NCBI GenBank assembly: GCA_033725935.1
Contig: MU867090.1
Location: forward strand, 186,001 to 250,000
DNA: 64,000 bases
Source: Cladorrhinum sp. PSN259
Lineage: Eukaryota > Ascomycota > Sordariomycetes > Sordariales > Podosporaceae
Direction: 5' to 3'
In this document: piece by piece, positions 21,301-33,058 of the stretch
How the letters are laid out: each line of letters starts with the position of its first letter
Position numbering within the stretch: the stretch's first letter is position 1
Translations under genes and position numbers: made by a program
The notes under the pieces: generated by a model
Seen by the model: only the letters and a program-made list of their open reading frames with translations
Database searches by the model: none
What the model was told of the DNA's origin: nothing

Positions 21301-22480
21301 TAAATAAAGATAATATTAGGTGGCTTATAGTCTTCGCGTTAATTACTTATGGGAAAAAATAACCTTTAGATTAAAGACTAAAGTTTAATAAAAAAGTGAA
21401 GGAGGAAGAACTTAGTTTTAAAGATAAATAGTTTATAAATAGTTATTTTTAGAAGATAGAGGATCTTGCATTAAAGTTAAAAGTATCCTTAGAGAAGGGA
21501 ATTAAGGAAGCTGGAAATTAATTGCTTAATTAATCAAGATTATTTTAATCGTATATATAGTTAAAAGGCTCCTTTAAAGAGGGCTATCCTTACTACCATT
21601 TGACAGCAGGGATAGAAGGAAATAAGAATAAAGGAGAGAAAACTATCAAGAGCTAAAAAAAAAAAAAAAAACACTATAACGAAAAAAAAAGTATAGTTGA
21701 TGGATGGACTAATTGTGCTTATAACAGGAAGTATCGATAATATCCCCCCTGAGGGACGAGATTTTTCGGTTTACGCAATAAGAAACGAACGGATTGACGA
21801 TACGGCCCCCCGGACCCCTTTTTTTTTTTTTTGGGAACGTGGCCAACTTTCACAGCTATGATTTAGTCGCTACTACCGTGGCGCCATCGCAGAACAGGCA
21901 TCACGGGAATCCAGGTGGCGGGGAAGGAAAAAGTGAATTACTAGCCGCATGGCATTTATTTCCTCATAACGTATGAACCTCTTACGTTTACTCACGGAGC
22001 CCTGCATCCGCGGAATATTTGTTATTTCGGATAGGCCGAACCCGCAGATTGGTATCGATTATTGGATATGAGCAGGCCGGGTGGTATCCCGCTTACTGGG
22101 AGCTCTATAACTTTTCTAAGTTGGAGTGCTAGAGACATGCAGTGGCGGACTTAATGAGTGGGCGACGAGGTACCTGCCCGGAATATTGAATCTGGATGGG
22201 TAAGGATTAGAGAGCCAGAGATGGAATGGCAGGGTGGGTGTTTAGTTCAGTTTTGGGATTATTTTATTAGGCTGATGCATTAAGGAGGACGAGAGAGAGA
22301 ATGAATGGTTTGGGGAGGATTTACTAGCTATCTAGGGTATATAGTTTGGTCTTCTTGGAGTTTGTTGGCTGGGCAGAGTCAATGACACCCCAATAATTAT
22401 TGCATTATTATTATTCGTCTCAACATTAGATACCCCCTTCCCCCTGTCAAGAAAACGAGTATAAAAATAAATAAAAATAA
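21270..22480. mobile_element. A+T-rich island, possible RIP-degraded repeat
   Basis: From about 21270 the sequence turns strongly A+T-rich with TTAATA/TATTAA-type words, and a poly-A run at 21657-21671 is followed by an AACACTATAAC stretch. No open frame of length exists on either strand. The composition and the truncation of genes on both sides suggest a transposon relic altered by RIP. No terminal repeats or coding remnants could be identified, so the element class is unknown. The island becomes mixed in composition from about 21720 to 22480. Confidence 0.5.
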
Positions 22481-22499
22481 AAAACCTTTCGATCTTCTG

Positions 22500-24280
22500 T
22501 GTAGCTGAAGCAAATCCCATTTTGTTACTAACGGCATTCTGGTCGTGATCAAGATCGAGCCGTGGGAGCATTCCGGGAGATATTGTCCGAGATTCAAAGG
22601 CTGGTTGCACATGACATCCATGCCATCGGCGTTATCGACGATCATGATCCAACTCCCATGGCTTTCTTTTAGCAGCCATTTCTGAACCAGTGACAGCAAA
22701 TCAATCTTGTGATCATTATATCCAGGAATATTGTAATGTTGTGCGATGGATGCATATCCCTCTTTGAAGCGCTCCTCGTTGGCAGCAAACACCCAAAACA
22801 CTGAAACTTCTCGCTGAGCGTCGCGTATTCTATAGGCGTACTCGATGGCTATCTGTGTTTTTCTGTTCATTTCATCAGATTTGGAATAAGTATCAGTGGA
22901 GAACGTTGTAATGCTTCTTACCCAACACCGCCAAGTCCAAACAGAGCAGTTCTGGATTGTGAGTTCTCGCCCACGGGCTGATTGAGAAGAGCATGGACGA
23001 TGGATTGACGACCAACGAAGCGGCCATTCCTCAGATACGGCACCAAAACTATGAGTTGCCATGGTTAGGTTATGAGGATACTTAGGTAATGTAGACTGCG
23101 TTGCTGGGTGGGTACCTACAAGAACCAACCCTGCCGTGTACTTCGCCCGTCTCGTTGCTAACGGGCTTTCTGACTGAGACAACCCCCCCTCCAGTGCGGG
23201 AGGATCCAGGGGCATCGACAACAATCTGCCGGAGGACCTCGCAGATGGCCTTGTATTTGGGGTCCGACCGATCATGGCACCTCGCCATCTCCCTATGGTC
23301 GGCGTCCATGGTCTCAACCGTTTCCATGTTGCGGGGAAGGCCAAGCTTGGACGAAAAGTCCTCAACAATCTATGTATATGCATGCATTAGCCGTAGGGAT
23401 CCATGAAGTCAACGCAGACAAACACATCATACTTTGCCGTGAAAGCCCCTAACTCCGGAGATGCCCCGTCCTTCTTGAAATGAATGAATCCTGAAGTTAT
23501 ATTTTTGGACCAAGAACTTGAACTCTCCGTCGATTTTTTCAAGCATTTCTCCATGCACTTCAAGATTTCGCAAAATTTTGTCATTAACATCCTGCAAAAG
23601 AAGTTTAGAGAGGTTAGCCACAGTTGTTCCCCATCCAGCGGACTTGCTTCCGCGATGGGGCGTTCCCAGAAAGATGACTGCTTTCGTCTTTGCACACGTG
23701 TCTTGGGACCTTGCCAAAGCCTGGTTAGAGTTAGTAATATTCATGGCTGAAAGCTGCCAGACCTTCAAGGGCAGGGTAGCTAGGTATGGTGCCTACGTCT
23801 TTGACCAAAACTCCTCCAAGGCTATGGGCCACGAAAATTATTGGATCCTGTGCTCTGTCAGCCCAGTTCTTGGATGTATCATGAGAGATTTGGTGTTTCA
23901 AATTGTACTTGGTTGTTGATTTCTCGCTCCAAGCGCACAGCAAGGTCCCCACTGTGTTGTGTGACTTTGTTTCTGTTGTTTGCTCCAAACATGCCATCTA
24001 TTACATCAGCATTGAAGCCATAGGTCCATACCCTGGCTTCTGGAATATCGTGAGCAAGGAGCTCCTCGGGCCAAAATACACCATTGTCTGGATCGTTCTT
24101 CGCCTCAGCGAACCAAGAGAAAGGTTTGCCGCGTCTCTTGGATTTCAGGGTCTCTTCCGACGGAGCTCCCGAGTCGGGTCTTCCGGCCACCCAGGTCTGT
24201 CGGGGGTGTCCCCGAAGACCATGGACAAAGATGATGCTATCGGTCGCCAAGATCAGCAAACTCCAACCTTCCGCCATCAT
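22500..24280 (-). pseudogene. NLR-like gene, alpha/beta hydrolase plus NB-ARC, 3'-truncated
   Basis: Spliced exons (intron positions deduced: 23869-23908, 23721-23796, 23370-23432, 23049-23119, 22863-22921) read as a fungal NLR. The N-terminal PGAP1/lipase-like hydrolase has IIFVHGLRGHPRQTW, the nucleophile elbow FVAHSLGGVLVKD, and VIFLGTPHRGS. A linker with METVETMDADHREM follows, then an NB-ARC with VPYLRNGRFVGRQ, a P-loop GLGGVGKTQIAIEYAYR rebuilt by the last intron, a Walker B region WIMIVDNAD and the sensor GSILITTR. About 20 residues later the frame loses similarity and ends in low-complexity sequence at the A+T-rich island. The C-terminal half of NB-ARC and any TPR/ankyrin repeats are missing. 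Intron 1 is only 40 nt and could instead be a frameshift. Such proteins act in fungal non-self recognition; this copy is probably inactive or changed. Confidence 0.75.
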
Positions 24281-24814
24281 TCTGTAGCGTACATGTAGAC
24301 TTACTTGACTCTCGGCAGCCCTTCGCTCACGCCGGTGGAAGGGAGCAGCGTGAATCCGATTCTGCTGACCTCAACCATGGTTGCAATGGTGTAACAATAG
24401 GAACATGTAAGCTTCCTACTCAACACAGCTTGCCGGTTAATTCGTCAATAAAGACAAGGTCACCAGTTTTGGAAAGGGCTCTATGGCAGTTTCTTGCTAT
24501 AACGCACGTCAAGGGTGATGGAGGGAAAACGCCCACCAGAAGCAATTTGAAATTCGTGGAGTGCCAGTGCGGGGTTCTTTTCAGCTGAGCCTCGCCTTTC
24601 TCTGTGGCAGTGTTCATGCCAAGCACTTTGCTTTTGTGTTACATGGGATAATCAAATGTTCCGACACTTTCATCTAATGAAGGTTGAAGGACCAATGAAA
24701 GAAGCCTGGAGGGGTCCTGAGGGGTGTCAGACTGAAAACCAAGCTCAACAGGCAACTGAAAGCAAAGAGTGATCACGCGAAGAGAGTCAATAGGATTTTT
24801 TTTGTTTAAGGTAT
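24281..24814. other. no gene recognised
   Basis: The upstream region of the truncated NLR-like gene. No frame above about 70 codons has support. A T-rich run precedes repeat copy A. Confidence 0.4.
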
Positions 24815-24990
24815 AGCGTTATCGGGCATAACCGGAAGAGAAAAAAAAAACCCCCGAACAATTATATGAACAATTATACACACACTAATCCACTTTATAC
24901 ATGGCTCGATTGATAAGGCACGACTCGGTCACAGGCACCACGACAACGCCCACCACCAAGATCTCGCGATACTTTCAACTGTCGCCAAGA
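24815..24990 (+). repeat. dispersed repeat copy A (hairpin-ended)
   Basis: Starts AGCGTTATCGGGCATAACCG and continues through an A-tract, CCCGAACAATTATATGAA, TTATACACAC, then a long block (ATGGCTCGATTGATAAGG, CACGACTCGGTC, AAGATCTCGCGATAC) up to CAACTGTCGCCAAGA. The whole block matches copy C at 57838-58009 in reverse orientation, apart from small indels and substitutions. It diverges after position 24990. Confidence 0.8.
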
Positions 24991-25464
24991 GTTAATAGGA
25001 TTATTGTGGCCGTAAAAGTTACTAGAGCTCGGATTCTTTATACCAGGATCTTTAAAATACAATGGAGAGAAATTTAGAAGAATAAATAAATAAATAAATA
25101 AGTAAAAAAAAAAAAAAAAGAGCAAGTAAAAAAGGATTGAACAAAGTAGATATGCGGCTTAAATTAGGGACATCTTCCCTTGGGGGTCGCTTCCGTTAAA
25201 ATATAGCAAGTCTAGCCGGGTGGCAGATCATAAGCCTTTAACTGTGCCGCAGTTAGCATCAATACGCATACCACGCACACCCCTAAACAGGGCGCCCACC
25301 CTCGATACAGGTCAGCACTAGAGCAGCACCGGCCCGCTCACGAAGACGTAAATCGTCGGAGTCTAGATTAACATGCCATAACTGGCTGTTATGAGACGGT
25401 CATTAAGGGATCAAGATTCCAGAACTCACTAGGAAGTTACGCGAAGCTTCTCGAGGACAACAAC
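24991..25464. other. no gene recognised; ATAA microsatellite and poly-A
   Basis: Contains an AATA/ATAA tetranucleotide run at about 25080-25100, followed by a poly-A run near 25106. The sequence up to 25464 contains no supported gene. Confidence 0.4.
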
Positions 25465-25923
25465 ATGTGCTGTCTGTTTTCTCCGCGGATACGTGGGTTG
25501 TACAAGGAAGCATGCGAGACAGGCGACATTGACAAATTCATGGGGCAATGTTTGGAGAGAATGGAGGTGTGGAGGAAGACGGTGCCGAGAATATTGACTC
25601 TGTCATATCAGATCCAGAATGGGTACATGCAGTGTCAATTTCACAGCACCCTCGCACACGGCCACAGGACGTCAAACGCGATTTATTTGGGGGTTTCAGG
25701 GACGAAGTGCACAAGCAAAGTCACTGGAAACACTTATCAGTCATATAGTGGCATTCTTGCGGAGCAGGAGCAGGCCACGGCGGACGCTCTAGCTTCACAG
25801 CACAGAGCGGGGGGTTTATTGGTGAGAAGGTTGCTTTGCAAAATTTGTGGAATCAGTATAGGTGATCCCTTTGAATCACGTTCTTATCAACTAGCCAACC
25901 AACAGCGCACAGCATCAATTTGA
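25465..25923 (+). CDS. hypothetical protein, doubtful
   Basis: A frame of 152 codons with an ATG at 25465. The first 45 residues (GLYKEACETGDIDKFMGQC, then ERMEVWRKTV) look helical and natural, while the rest is nondescript. There is no recognisable domain and no clear splice sites. It could be a remnant of a larger gene, such as the repeat region of a fungal recognition gene, but there is no direct evidence for this. Confidence 0.25.
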   Translation: MCCLFSPRIRGLYKEACETGDIDKFMGQCLERMEVWRKTVPRILTLSYQIQNGYMQCQFHSTLAHGHRTSNAIYLGVSGTKCTSKVTGNTYQSYSGILAEQEQATADALASQHRAGGLLVRRLLCKICGISIGDPFESRSYQLANQQRTASI

Positions 25924-26514
25924 ACTTTTGATAAGTTCTTCCTGTCTTGGAAAAGGTCATCGTCGTCATGCTCTCTCCAGAGACTAGATACGGCAGTTGA
26001 GATAAAAGGAGTACTTTCAGATTTATTGCATCAATTGGTACCTATTCAGTGGCAACATAGCAGGCTCTCAATGAGACCGCCTCAATTTCTATCACTCCCA
26101 TGAGGACGGATTCATGCAAGGATCTATGTTACAGGCATTGTATGTTGTGGCAAAAGAGCCACGACAGTCTAGATGCCGGGGTGCGGGCTACTTCGACAAT
26201 ACGTAACCTCTCATGGTTGGCCACCAATCCAAAAGTCCTACATATTTGTGGAGTAGCAACCACAGATGCTGATTTGGGCGCCGAGTGATGCCTGGAGTGG
26301 AAGGCGGGGTTGTGGGGATGTAGTGAGGACGCTGTGTGCCTGTTACCCACGGTTGCGCATTCTGCCTAGTTCAGAATCTGGACCCCTCGTTTCAAGGTGA
26401 GAATCCGACCAAGATTTGGTGTCCGAGTTGGTCTATAAAAGTATCCAAGATGGCTCCTGAACGGGGGTCCTCTTCTCCTATCCCAAACAGTGCATCAATT
26501 AGCCAACCGAAAAC
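25924..26514. other. intergenic, no supported gene
   Basis: Short frames only. The last part is the presumed promoter of the AAA+ ATPase gene that begins at 26515. Confidence 0.4.
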
Positions 26515-28114
26515 ATGACCGACATTAAGGAAAGCCATCGAGAGTTGTTCCAGCGGTGGTACGTAACATCCGAGACAGAAATAGCTGAGGATCCTCACAT
26601 GCTAACTCGACCTCCCATCACGTAGGCTGGCGAACATCAAACCCGACCGCGGAGACATCGGACTCCACACTTACGACCTCGTCCGTGTTGCCCACCCCGA
26701 TTATCACGTCACTCGAGCCACGGCCGATCGTGTCAACCTCCTAGGCTATGCAGAAGCCGGACATGCGAAAGCAGTTCCAGAGCACAACGACCCCAGGGTA
26801 GCCAGCACCATCCGCACCTACCAATCAAGCGCGGGACCCTTCCAGCGTCAGAAAGGCGAGCTCGGCGACGTCGTCCAGTTCGGTCGATGGTCCTACACCT
26901 GGTCATCCACCACCTTTATTGTCTACTATATCACAGCCGCTGAGCCCAACAGCGATCCCTCCACCTTCATGTTCGTCCTCGCCCCCATCAAACCTGGCGA
27001 CGAGAACGAAGTCCACCACCCGCAAACAGACGCCCTCCTCCTAGAGGCAGGCATCTGGACATCCTCCCTCCATGACGAGATCTACGTCTGGGACGACAAC
27101 GGCTGGGTGAAAGATGCCCCCCTCTTCAAGTCCATCAAATCTGCCTCCTGGGACGACATCATCCTTCCTCCCAGCGTTAAAACATCACTCATCTCTGACA
27201 CCCTCGGCTTCTTCGACTCTCGGGAGGTATACCAATCTCTCGCCTTATCCTGGAAGAGAGGCATAATCCTGCACGGCGTCCCGGGGAACGGCAAGACGGC
27301 CACCATCAAAGCGCTCATCAATTCGCTCGCCGAAAAGGACATTCCCTCGCTCTACGTCAAGCAGTTCGATTCGTGCCGGGGATCCAAATGGTCCATCAAG
27401 AGGATCTTTGAGCGCGCCAGACAGATGGCGCCCTGCCTGCTCATCTTTGAGGACCTGGACAGTCTGGTCGAGGATAAACTTCGCAGCTACTTTTTGAACG
27501 AAGTTGACGGGCTCGAGTCCAACGAGGGCATCCTCATGATTGGCAGCACCAACCATCTGAGTCGACTTGACCCTGCAATCGCCAAGAGACCTAGTCGGTT
27601 CGATAGAAAGTACCACTTTGCGATTCCTGACCTGGAGACCAGAGAGGAGTACGCCAAGTACTGGAGACGCAAGTTGGAGGGCAAGGAAGCCGGGAAGGGG
27701 TTCGAGGAAGGGTTGTGCCCGTTGGTGGCCAAGTTGACTGAGGGGTTCAGCTTCGCGTACATGAGAGAGTTGTTTGTTTCTACCTTGTTGGCTATTATTA
27801 GGGGACAGGTTGGGGATGTTGAGGAAGCGGGTGCGGGTGAGGATAGTGCGTCTGGGAAGGATGTGGTTATTGTTGAGGGACCGCCCAAGGATGGAGATGA
27901 AGAGGGGAAGAAGAGGGTGTTCCCTACTGTTGAGACTCCCGAGGAGTTTGCTGATAATGTCTATTTCAAGGTCTTGAAGGTGCAGGCCAAGATTTTGTTT
28001 GATCAGATGGAAGATGCCGAGGAGAAACCCAAGGTTCCCAGGCCTCCGGGCATGATGCCTGCGGGGTTTATGATGCCGACGATGATGGCAAGTCAAATAG
28101 CGAGAAAGAAGTAG
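26515..28114 (+). CDS. AAA+ family ATPase, fungal BCS1-related type
   Basis: Two exons, 26515-26558 and 26626-28114, give 510 residues. The intron (26559-26625) has GTACGT, a GCTAAC branch and CGTAG, in phase 2. The N-terminal 215 residues are a soluble fungal-specific region (VVQFGRWSYTWSS; a WDDIILP linker). The ATPase core has Walker A GVPGNGKT at 232-239, Walker B LLIFEDLD (E290, D291), sensor-1 region MIGSTNHLSRLDPAI and the Arg block RPSRFDRKYHF. Unlike true mitochondrial BCS1 there is no obvious N-terminal membrane anchor. The C-terminus ends in Pro/Met-rich sequence. It is probably an ATP-driven unfoldase or chaperone of unknown client. The long antisense frame covering the gene is a shadow. 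Confidence 0.88.
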
Positions 28115-29029
28115 ACCTACGTATCCTGTTTTGTAGAGAGAAGTAACAATATCTAGGAATTGTTTCCTTTTGAGCATCTTGTGGTTGATGAGGTCAAGTG
28201 TGGGCACGAATGGTGCCATCCCGCCCACCAAGTCTTTTGTGTCAAACAAAGCAAATATGGGGGCATGTTTACTTGAATTTGTGTTGCGTCATTCCATGAT
28301 TCAAGGAGCTATGAGGAGAAAAGGTGTGGAAAGAAGTGTAAATTCACGGTTGGTACTGTACAATACGCGAGCAACTCGGCCAGGCAACGGGGCGGGGCGA
28401 AAGTGGCGCAAGCGGGGTGCATGACACTGGACCATGATGCCGGGACATCAGATGGGCTGAACAGGAGGGAGGCCGCCCCTGGCCTGGGAAAGGGTTGTGA
28501 AGTTAGGTAAGACAGGCAGCATCCGATGATCCGTAGTTGCACGATGACTTGCGTGAATTTTTTTTTTTTTTTTTTTTTTTTTTTTGGAGCAACAATCAAA
28601 ACCCTTTTGCAGGTATATCTCTCTCTTCATTGATCGTCAAAAATGTGACCATGTAGATGAACCACAAAAATGTTGTTGAGAAGTCGGGATCCTCCCGTGT
28701 ATCTTGAAATCACAACAACATCAATGAAACAATAAAAGGCCAATGGCAACAGTAGAAAACAGAAAGAAAAAAAAAAAAAAAAAAAAAAAAGGAATCTAAA
28801 AGTAATACATTTCATCCCTGGTCATATCTCTTCCCGAATTGCGAGATATTGCAAACAACCCTCTCCAGCCGTCTAAACATGAACCATGGAACCCAACAAA
28901 AAGAAAAAGAAAAAACCCATCATACATCTTTCCCCTGCCTCCCTAGCAAGTTACAATTCCCATTCATCCATAACTATCCTACACAATTCTCTCCTGCACC
29001 ATGCATACCGCCACCTCTTCCGAAGCTAC
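28115..29029. other. intergenic with long T and A homopolymers
   Basis: A T run at about 28559-28585 and an A run at about 28769-28790 lie 190 bases apart. No supported gene is present. The frames in this stretch are products of the homopolymers. Confidence 0.5.
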
Positions 29030-29332
29030 TCACCACCACCTCCTGACCCTCTCCCACTTGGTATACCTCGTCACATACCTCCCCTCATCATCCCCATCCC
29101 TATCCCTCTTCTTATACTCGTAGTCATAATCATAATCATACTCATACTCATCACTAATCTTCGCGGCTGCTCTTGAAACTCTCGAGGCGCGAGCACAGTC
29201 ATCGCAGTCTCTCGGGTGACAATGCAAGGAGTGCTCGTGCTTCAGGACGTGCTCGTAGCGGCGGGAGCAGATGATGATTTGGGAGGATTTGGGGTGGCCG
29301 CAGCGGTAGGGGGTTGTGAGTTTTATGCACAT
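29030..29332 (-). CDS. small Cys/His protein with acidic-aromatic repeat
   Basis: A frame of 100 codons with an ATG at 29332. The first half carries Cys/His residues in a spaced pattern (MCIKLTTPYRCGHP, then HSLHCHPRDCDDC) that could form a small zinc site, as in many short uncharacterised fungal proteins beginning MC. The second half holds a DYDYDYEY-type acidic tract made by a 6-bp microsatellite, followed by basic and aromatic residues. There is no signal peptide. The function is unknown. Confidence 0.5.
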   Translation of the reverse strand: MCIKLTTPYRCGHPKSSQIIICSRRYEHVLKHEHSLHCHPRDCDDCARASRVSRAAAKISDEYEYDYDYDYEYKKRDRDGDDEGRYVTRYTKWERVRRWW

Positions 29333-31140
29333 TGTGATTAGAATGTAGATAGATAAAACTGGCCTGTGTTGTTGTGAATTGACGTGATGAAGTGGGTTGA
29401 GGATTGTAGGTTGTGTGTGGTGTGGTGTGGTGTTGAAGCTTTCTCTGGTTTTTTGTTGGGGTGGGTAATCGTACGGGAGTTAACTTGAGAAGAAGTTATA
29501 AAATGTTGTTCTGGTAAGCTGGGGTCTGAATGTGAATGTGTTGGTAAGTTGGTTTGTTGTGAGTCTGAGTGAATAAGTTTTGGTCTGCTTGAATCTACTA
29601 ATGATTTGATGACCAAAAAGAAACCATTTCGACGGGTGAGAAAAGTTAAAGCTATATACATGTATGCTCCTGTGATGAGGCTGAGAGGATTCGGAGAACT
29701 GCGGCGCCTGACTTCAAGTTTCTTTAATCAAGTGAGCATCCTGAGTCACGGTTGCGGCCGTCTTGTACTCCCCCTCCTTCCAATTGTGTTGGATGTCAGG
29801 CGGAGTGTGAGGCGCAAAAAATATAAAAAATATAAAAGTAAAAAAGAGTGTGGTAAATTGGCTGCCTCGCGATTGTCCACATGCATGGGATATTGCCACT
29901 GCTGAGTGAGAGGACAGTGCCAATATGCCAGTCTGAATGTCGTGAAATTCAAGGTCTGACGCAGGTGTAACCGACCGCAAAAACGGCCTGGAGTTTTTTT
30001 TTTTTTTTTTTTTTCTGTTGAGTTGGCTGCATAAGGACATGTTACCTTTAGGACGCGTGTGCATGTTGAGCCTTCCAATAACATTGCACCTCATCCGCCA
30101 ATCCAGCCTTCCATCACTGACAAGCTGCCAGAACGCCTTGATGGCTTGGTTGTCAAATCATTGCAATCACACGGGTACACGAGCCACCCAGAACTGGCCA
30201 CATGAAAGGCGGAGAGGCATCCAGACGCCACCAGCCTTGTTCAATCCAACTGCGAACCAACTTGGTTGCATTGCCAGTCGACAGTCTTCTGCCTGATTCT
30301 GACAACCTGTGCACAACTCCCATTGGCTGTTGCAACAAGTGGCGTCAACTTGTTTAGCACTGCCATCCCGCGTCAACTCGTCCATCATGGACATCCAAAC
30401 ATCAGACATGGAACGAAAAGGTACGAGTAATTTAGACGAATATGTTTATTTTGTGCGCCCGCGGGAATGGTTTGGACCAAATGCATATTGGAGATCGCTC
30501 TCTGTGGTGTGATGTGTTATTCGCCGTTTCTGCAAGAACAAAGTCTGTGTCGTGGTGGCGATGATGTTGGTGATAAACAAAATAAAAACTCCAAAAAATG
30601 AAGTGCAGTTGTCTCGATCAGGCCTCAGGAATCCCACTTGGGGGACTTACAAATTGGAGCTTTGTTGTTAATGTTGTTGCTGCAGTGCTGGATTTGTTGT
30701 TGTTGTAGCCTATCCAAGAAGAGGGTTAAGAATAAAGCTTATGCCTTGGAACAGATTTGTTTTGGATTTTTTGTTCATTTGAACTTTTTTTTAAACAAGA
30801 ATCTGCCACGACGTCAGCTTGAACTCGAGAGGTCAGGAGAGAGAAGGGATGAAAACCCCCTCGGCCTGACCACTGAGCCAACCGCACTTCTTTGTATTAA
30901 TGTTGGAAGGGACTCTCTTGTTCTCAGTTTTAACCTTGGGTTCTGGGCAGGAGTGGTCCTTGTCGAGAAAGGGAAGCGGGGCCTGGGGGGAGGACGGGGG
31001 TCTGGTTGCTCCGGGGAAGGAGCACAAGCTGCAGAAGGACGCGGGACTGCAGCTGGGAGGCCAGTGAAAGAAGCAGAGAAGCCCTAGTGCCCACAGCAGC
31101 AGTTGTGCCCGCCTAAATAATTCACTCTTGCTATATCTCC
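29333..31140. other. gene-poor region, no supported gene
   Basis: Only low-complexity frames occur, for example a Leu/Cys-rich frame at 30638-31087 created by GTTGTT repeats. A long T run lies at about 29995-30014. I see no splice-consistent coding pattern. Confidence 0.45.
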
Positions 31141-31146
31141 GTCTCG

Positions 31147-31221
31147 TCCCACCACCTTCATCCCACCACCTTCATCCCACCACCTTCATCCCACCACCTT
31201 CATCCCACCACCTTCATCCCA
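31147..31221 (+). repeat. 14-bp tandem repeat (TCCCACCACCTTCA x5)
   Basis: Five identical 14-bp units followed by a partial unit (TCCCA). It is noncoding as far as I can tell and is a candidate minisatellite. Confidence 0.95.
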
Positions 31222-32691
31222 GATCTATCTGCGTTTGCAACAAACCGCGCAGCAGTGCGAGAGGAGTAAGCATCTATTGAAACATCAGGTATTGTCAACA
31301 CTACTGACACAATGTATTGCATCAGTTTCTCGACTTCGGTCGAAACTTCGTCATCGGCGGCCAATTCCCTTGCCCCAAGTCTCGATCCCATCCGGGTGAT
31401 ATCGGGGATTCTGCTCCTCGGATTCGGGACATGGAGCGCATTGCACAAGAGCAAGAAGACCAGAAGCGCAAGATGGACGATGACCTAGCATGTCCTGCCA
31501 GGCGTCGTCTGCTCATAAAGGATTGATCGTCCTTCGATAAGAAGGACGAGACTGGTCCATGAGGGCCAATAATGCCAATCGAATGGAGGTCCATTGCCAC
31601 GCCGCCGAAGCCCGTGTTATCTAGCAGCAGCATTAGGAACCCCAACCAAGGTTAGTAGCTGATCCACCCAGCTTTCAATCCGATCATAACAGGAACTGAC
31701 CTGGCTGATGTTACCAGTAGAAGCTCGCCGCCATTCTGCTGAATACAGGGTCGGTGTCCCAAGCCGAGCTAGGTACAGATAAATTGGAAGCCATGGGTCT
31801 ATCAGTAATCCTGTATATATTCAATCCTCTTAGCACTCCAAAGAGCACTCTCTATACTCAATCAATCATTTTCGTAACCGTGTTCCAGCAAATTCGGTAC
31901 CTGGTTGTGGACATGAGGTTACGACATCCGAGACGTCTTGCAAGAAAGGACATCCATCCACTGCTCAGCATCACCCCTTCAATGAAAAGGGGACTATTTC
32001 AGGCAGAACCAAACTCGATTCTAGAGTTCTGGCACCCAAGAAGAATACTCGGGCATTGAGCGCTGGGAGACAAAATTCCAACTGCCAACGATGCCCGGCC
32101 AGCAGGGATGTGCCGCCATTCCTGGCCAGGGGCTGCCGTATATTCTGCCAAAGTGATGGCGACAACCAAGACCAACTCTTCATCCCTTGTTGGTCAATAA
32201 GGCTGTTTACCTTTTGCGGAGAGGTCTTCAATATGGTCAAGGATTGCCTGCACGGGTTGAGGGCTAGGAGTGGCACCATTCCTGGGTTAGGTGCGCCACC
32301 GTTGGCATCTCCACAATGGACCCAGGATCTAAATGTTACATTGTCAAGCGTGTTTTGGTCAAAGCTCGCCGATCGCCGAGTATTGCGAGAACCAATTTCT
32401 GCCCACCCCATGTTCATCGTCTGCTGAGCACAGGCAAGAGGTTATTTTTTTTTTTTTTTTTTAAAAAAAAACAATTTTTAGCTTTCCCCGGCCACTTCTG
32501 CTTTTTTATTGTTCTGGACTCTATTCTTTCCCGCTTCTCAACTTCTGTTCTATCAATTTGAACATTTTCGACTCCCACAGGCTGCACTGCTCTCAATTTT
32601 GCACGACAACCAGTACGTCATCTTAGGAAACCATTGCGCTCGCGAGTATTATAAGCAATTACTAACAAGTTAGGACAGCGAGGAGGACAAC
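31222..32691. other. gene-poor region, no supported gene
   Basis: Frames of 80-150 codons on both strands (31200-31645, 31971-32427) lack domains or splice support. A T-run/A-run palindrome lies at about 32443-32470. The end of the stretch is the upstream region of a possible gene at 32692. Confidence 0.4.
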
Positions 32692-33058
32692 ATGGCTGAG
32701 ACGAGGCAAGCAGACCTCTCGATTGATTTGCGGTACCGAGATGGCGAAAAGCAATCGTGAGTTTACCCCTTTGGGCAACTGTTTTGTCCCGATGCGCTTT
32801 ACTGACATCCGTACCATTCAGCAGGTATATGTGCTACGATATCCGTTTGCATTCATGCAAGTCAAACGTTGATATCTGCAACCAGACCTTCTTCGTTGTT
32901 CAGGGGTCGTGCCAGCCTGCACGCACGCAGCCTTCTCAACTTCGTCAACCAAGAGTGGACCCGGCGGAAGTACCACGGCATTATCCAGGCTCTCCGTCCA
33001 GACAAGGATAACATGTCAAGTGGACCAACTCCAACTCACAAAGCACCAGTTGTCAGGT
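32692..33058 (+). CDS. possible spliced gene, unrecognised
   Basis: An ATG in good context (CAACATGG) at 32692 opens a 65-nt exon that ends at a GTGAGT donor (32757). An ACTGAC branch and a TTCAG acceptor at 32821 join it in phase to a frame that continues YMCYDIRLHSCKSNVDICNQ and stops near 33010. An overlapping frame (SLLNFVNQEWTRRKYHGII) looks more natural and ends at a GTAAAA donor near 33058, so a second intron or a frameshift probably lies between. I do not recognise the protein. Confidence 0.3.

Noticed and set aside
27245..28249. 334-codon open frame antisense to the AAA+ ATPase
   Set aside because: It is a shadow of the G+C-rich coding strand; it has no domain and the sense strand has all AAA+ motifs and a correct intron.
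30638..31087. Leu/Cys-rich frame of 149 codons
   Set aside because: Composition comes from GTTGTT repeats and a T run; no other coding signal.
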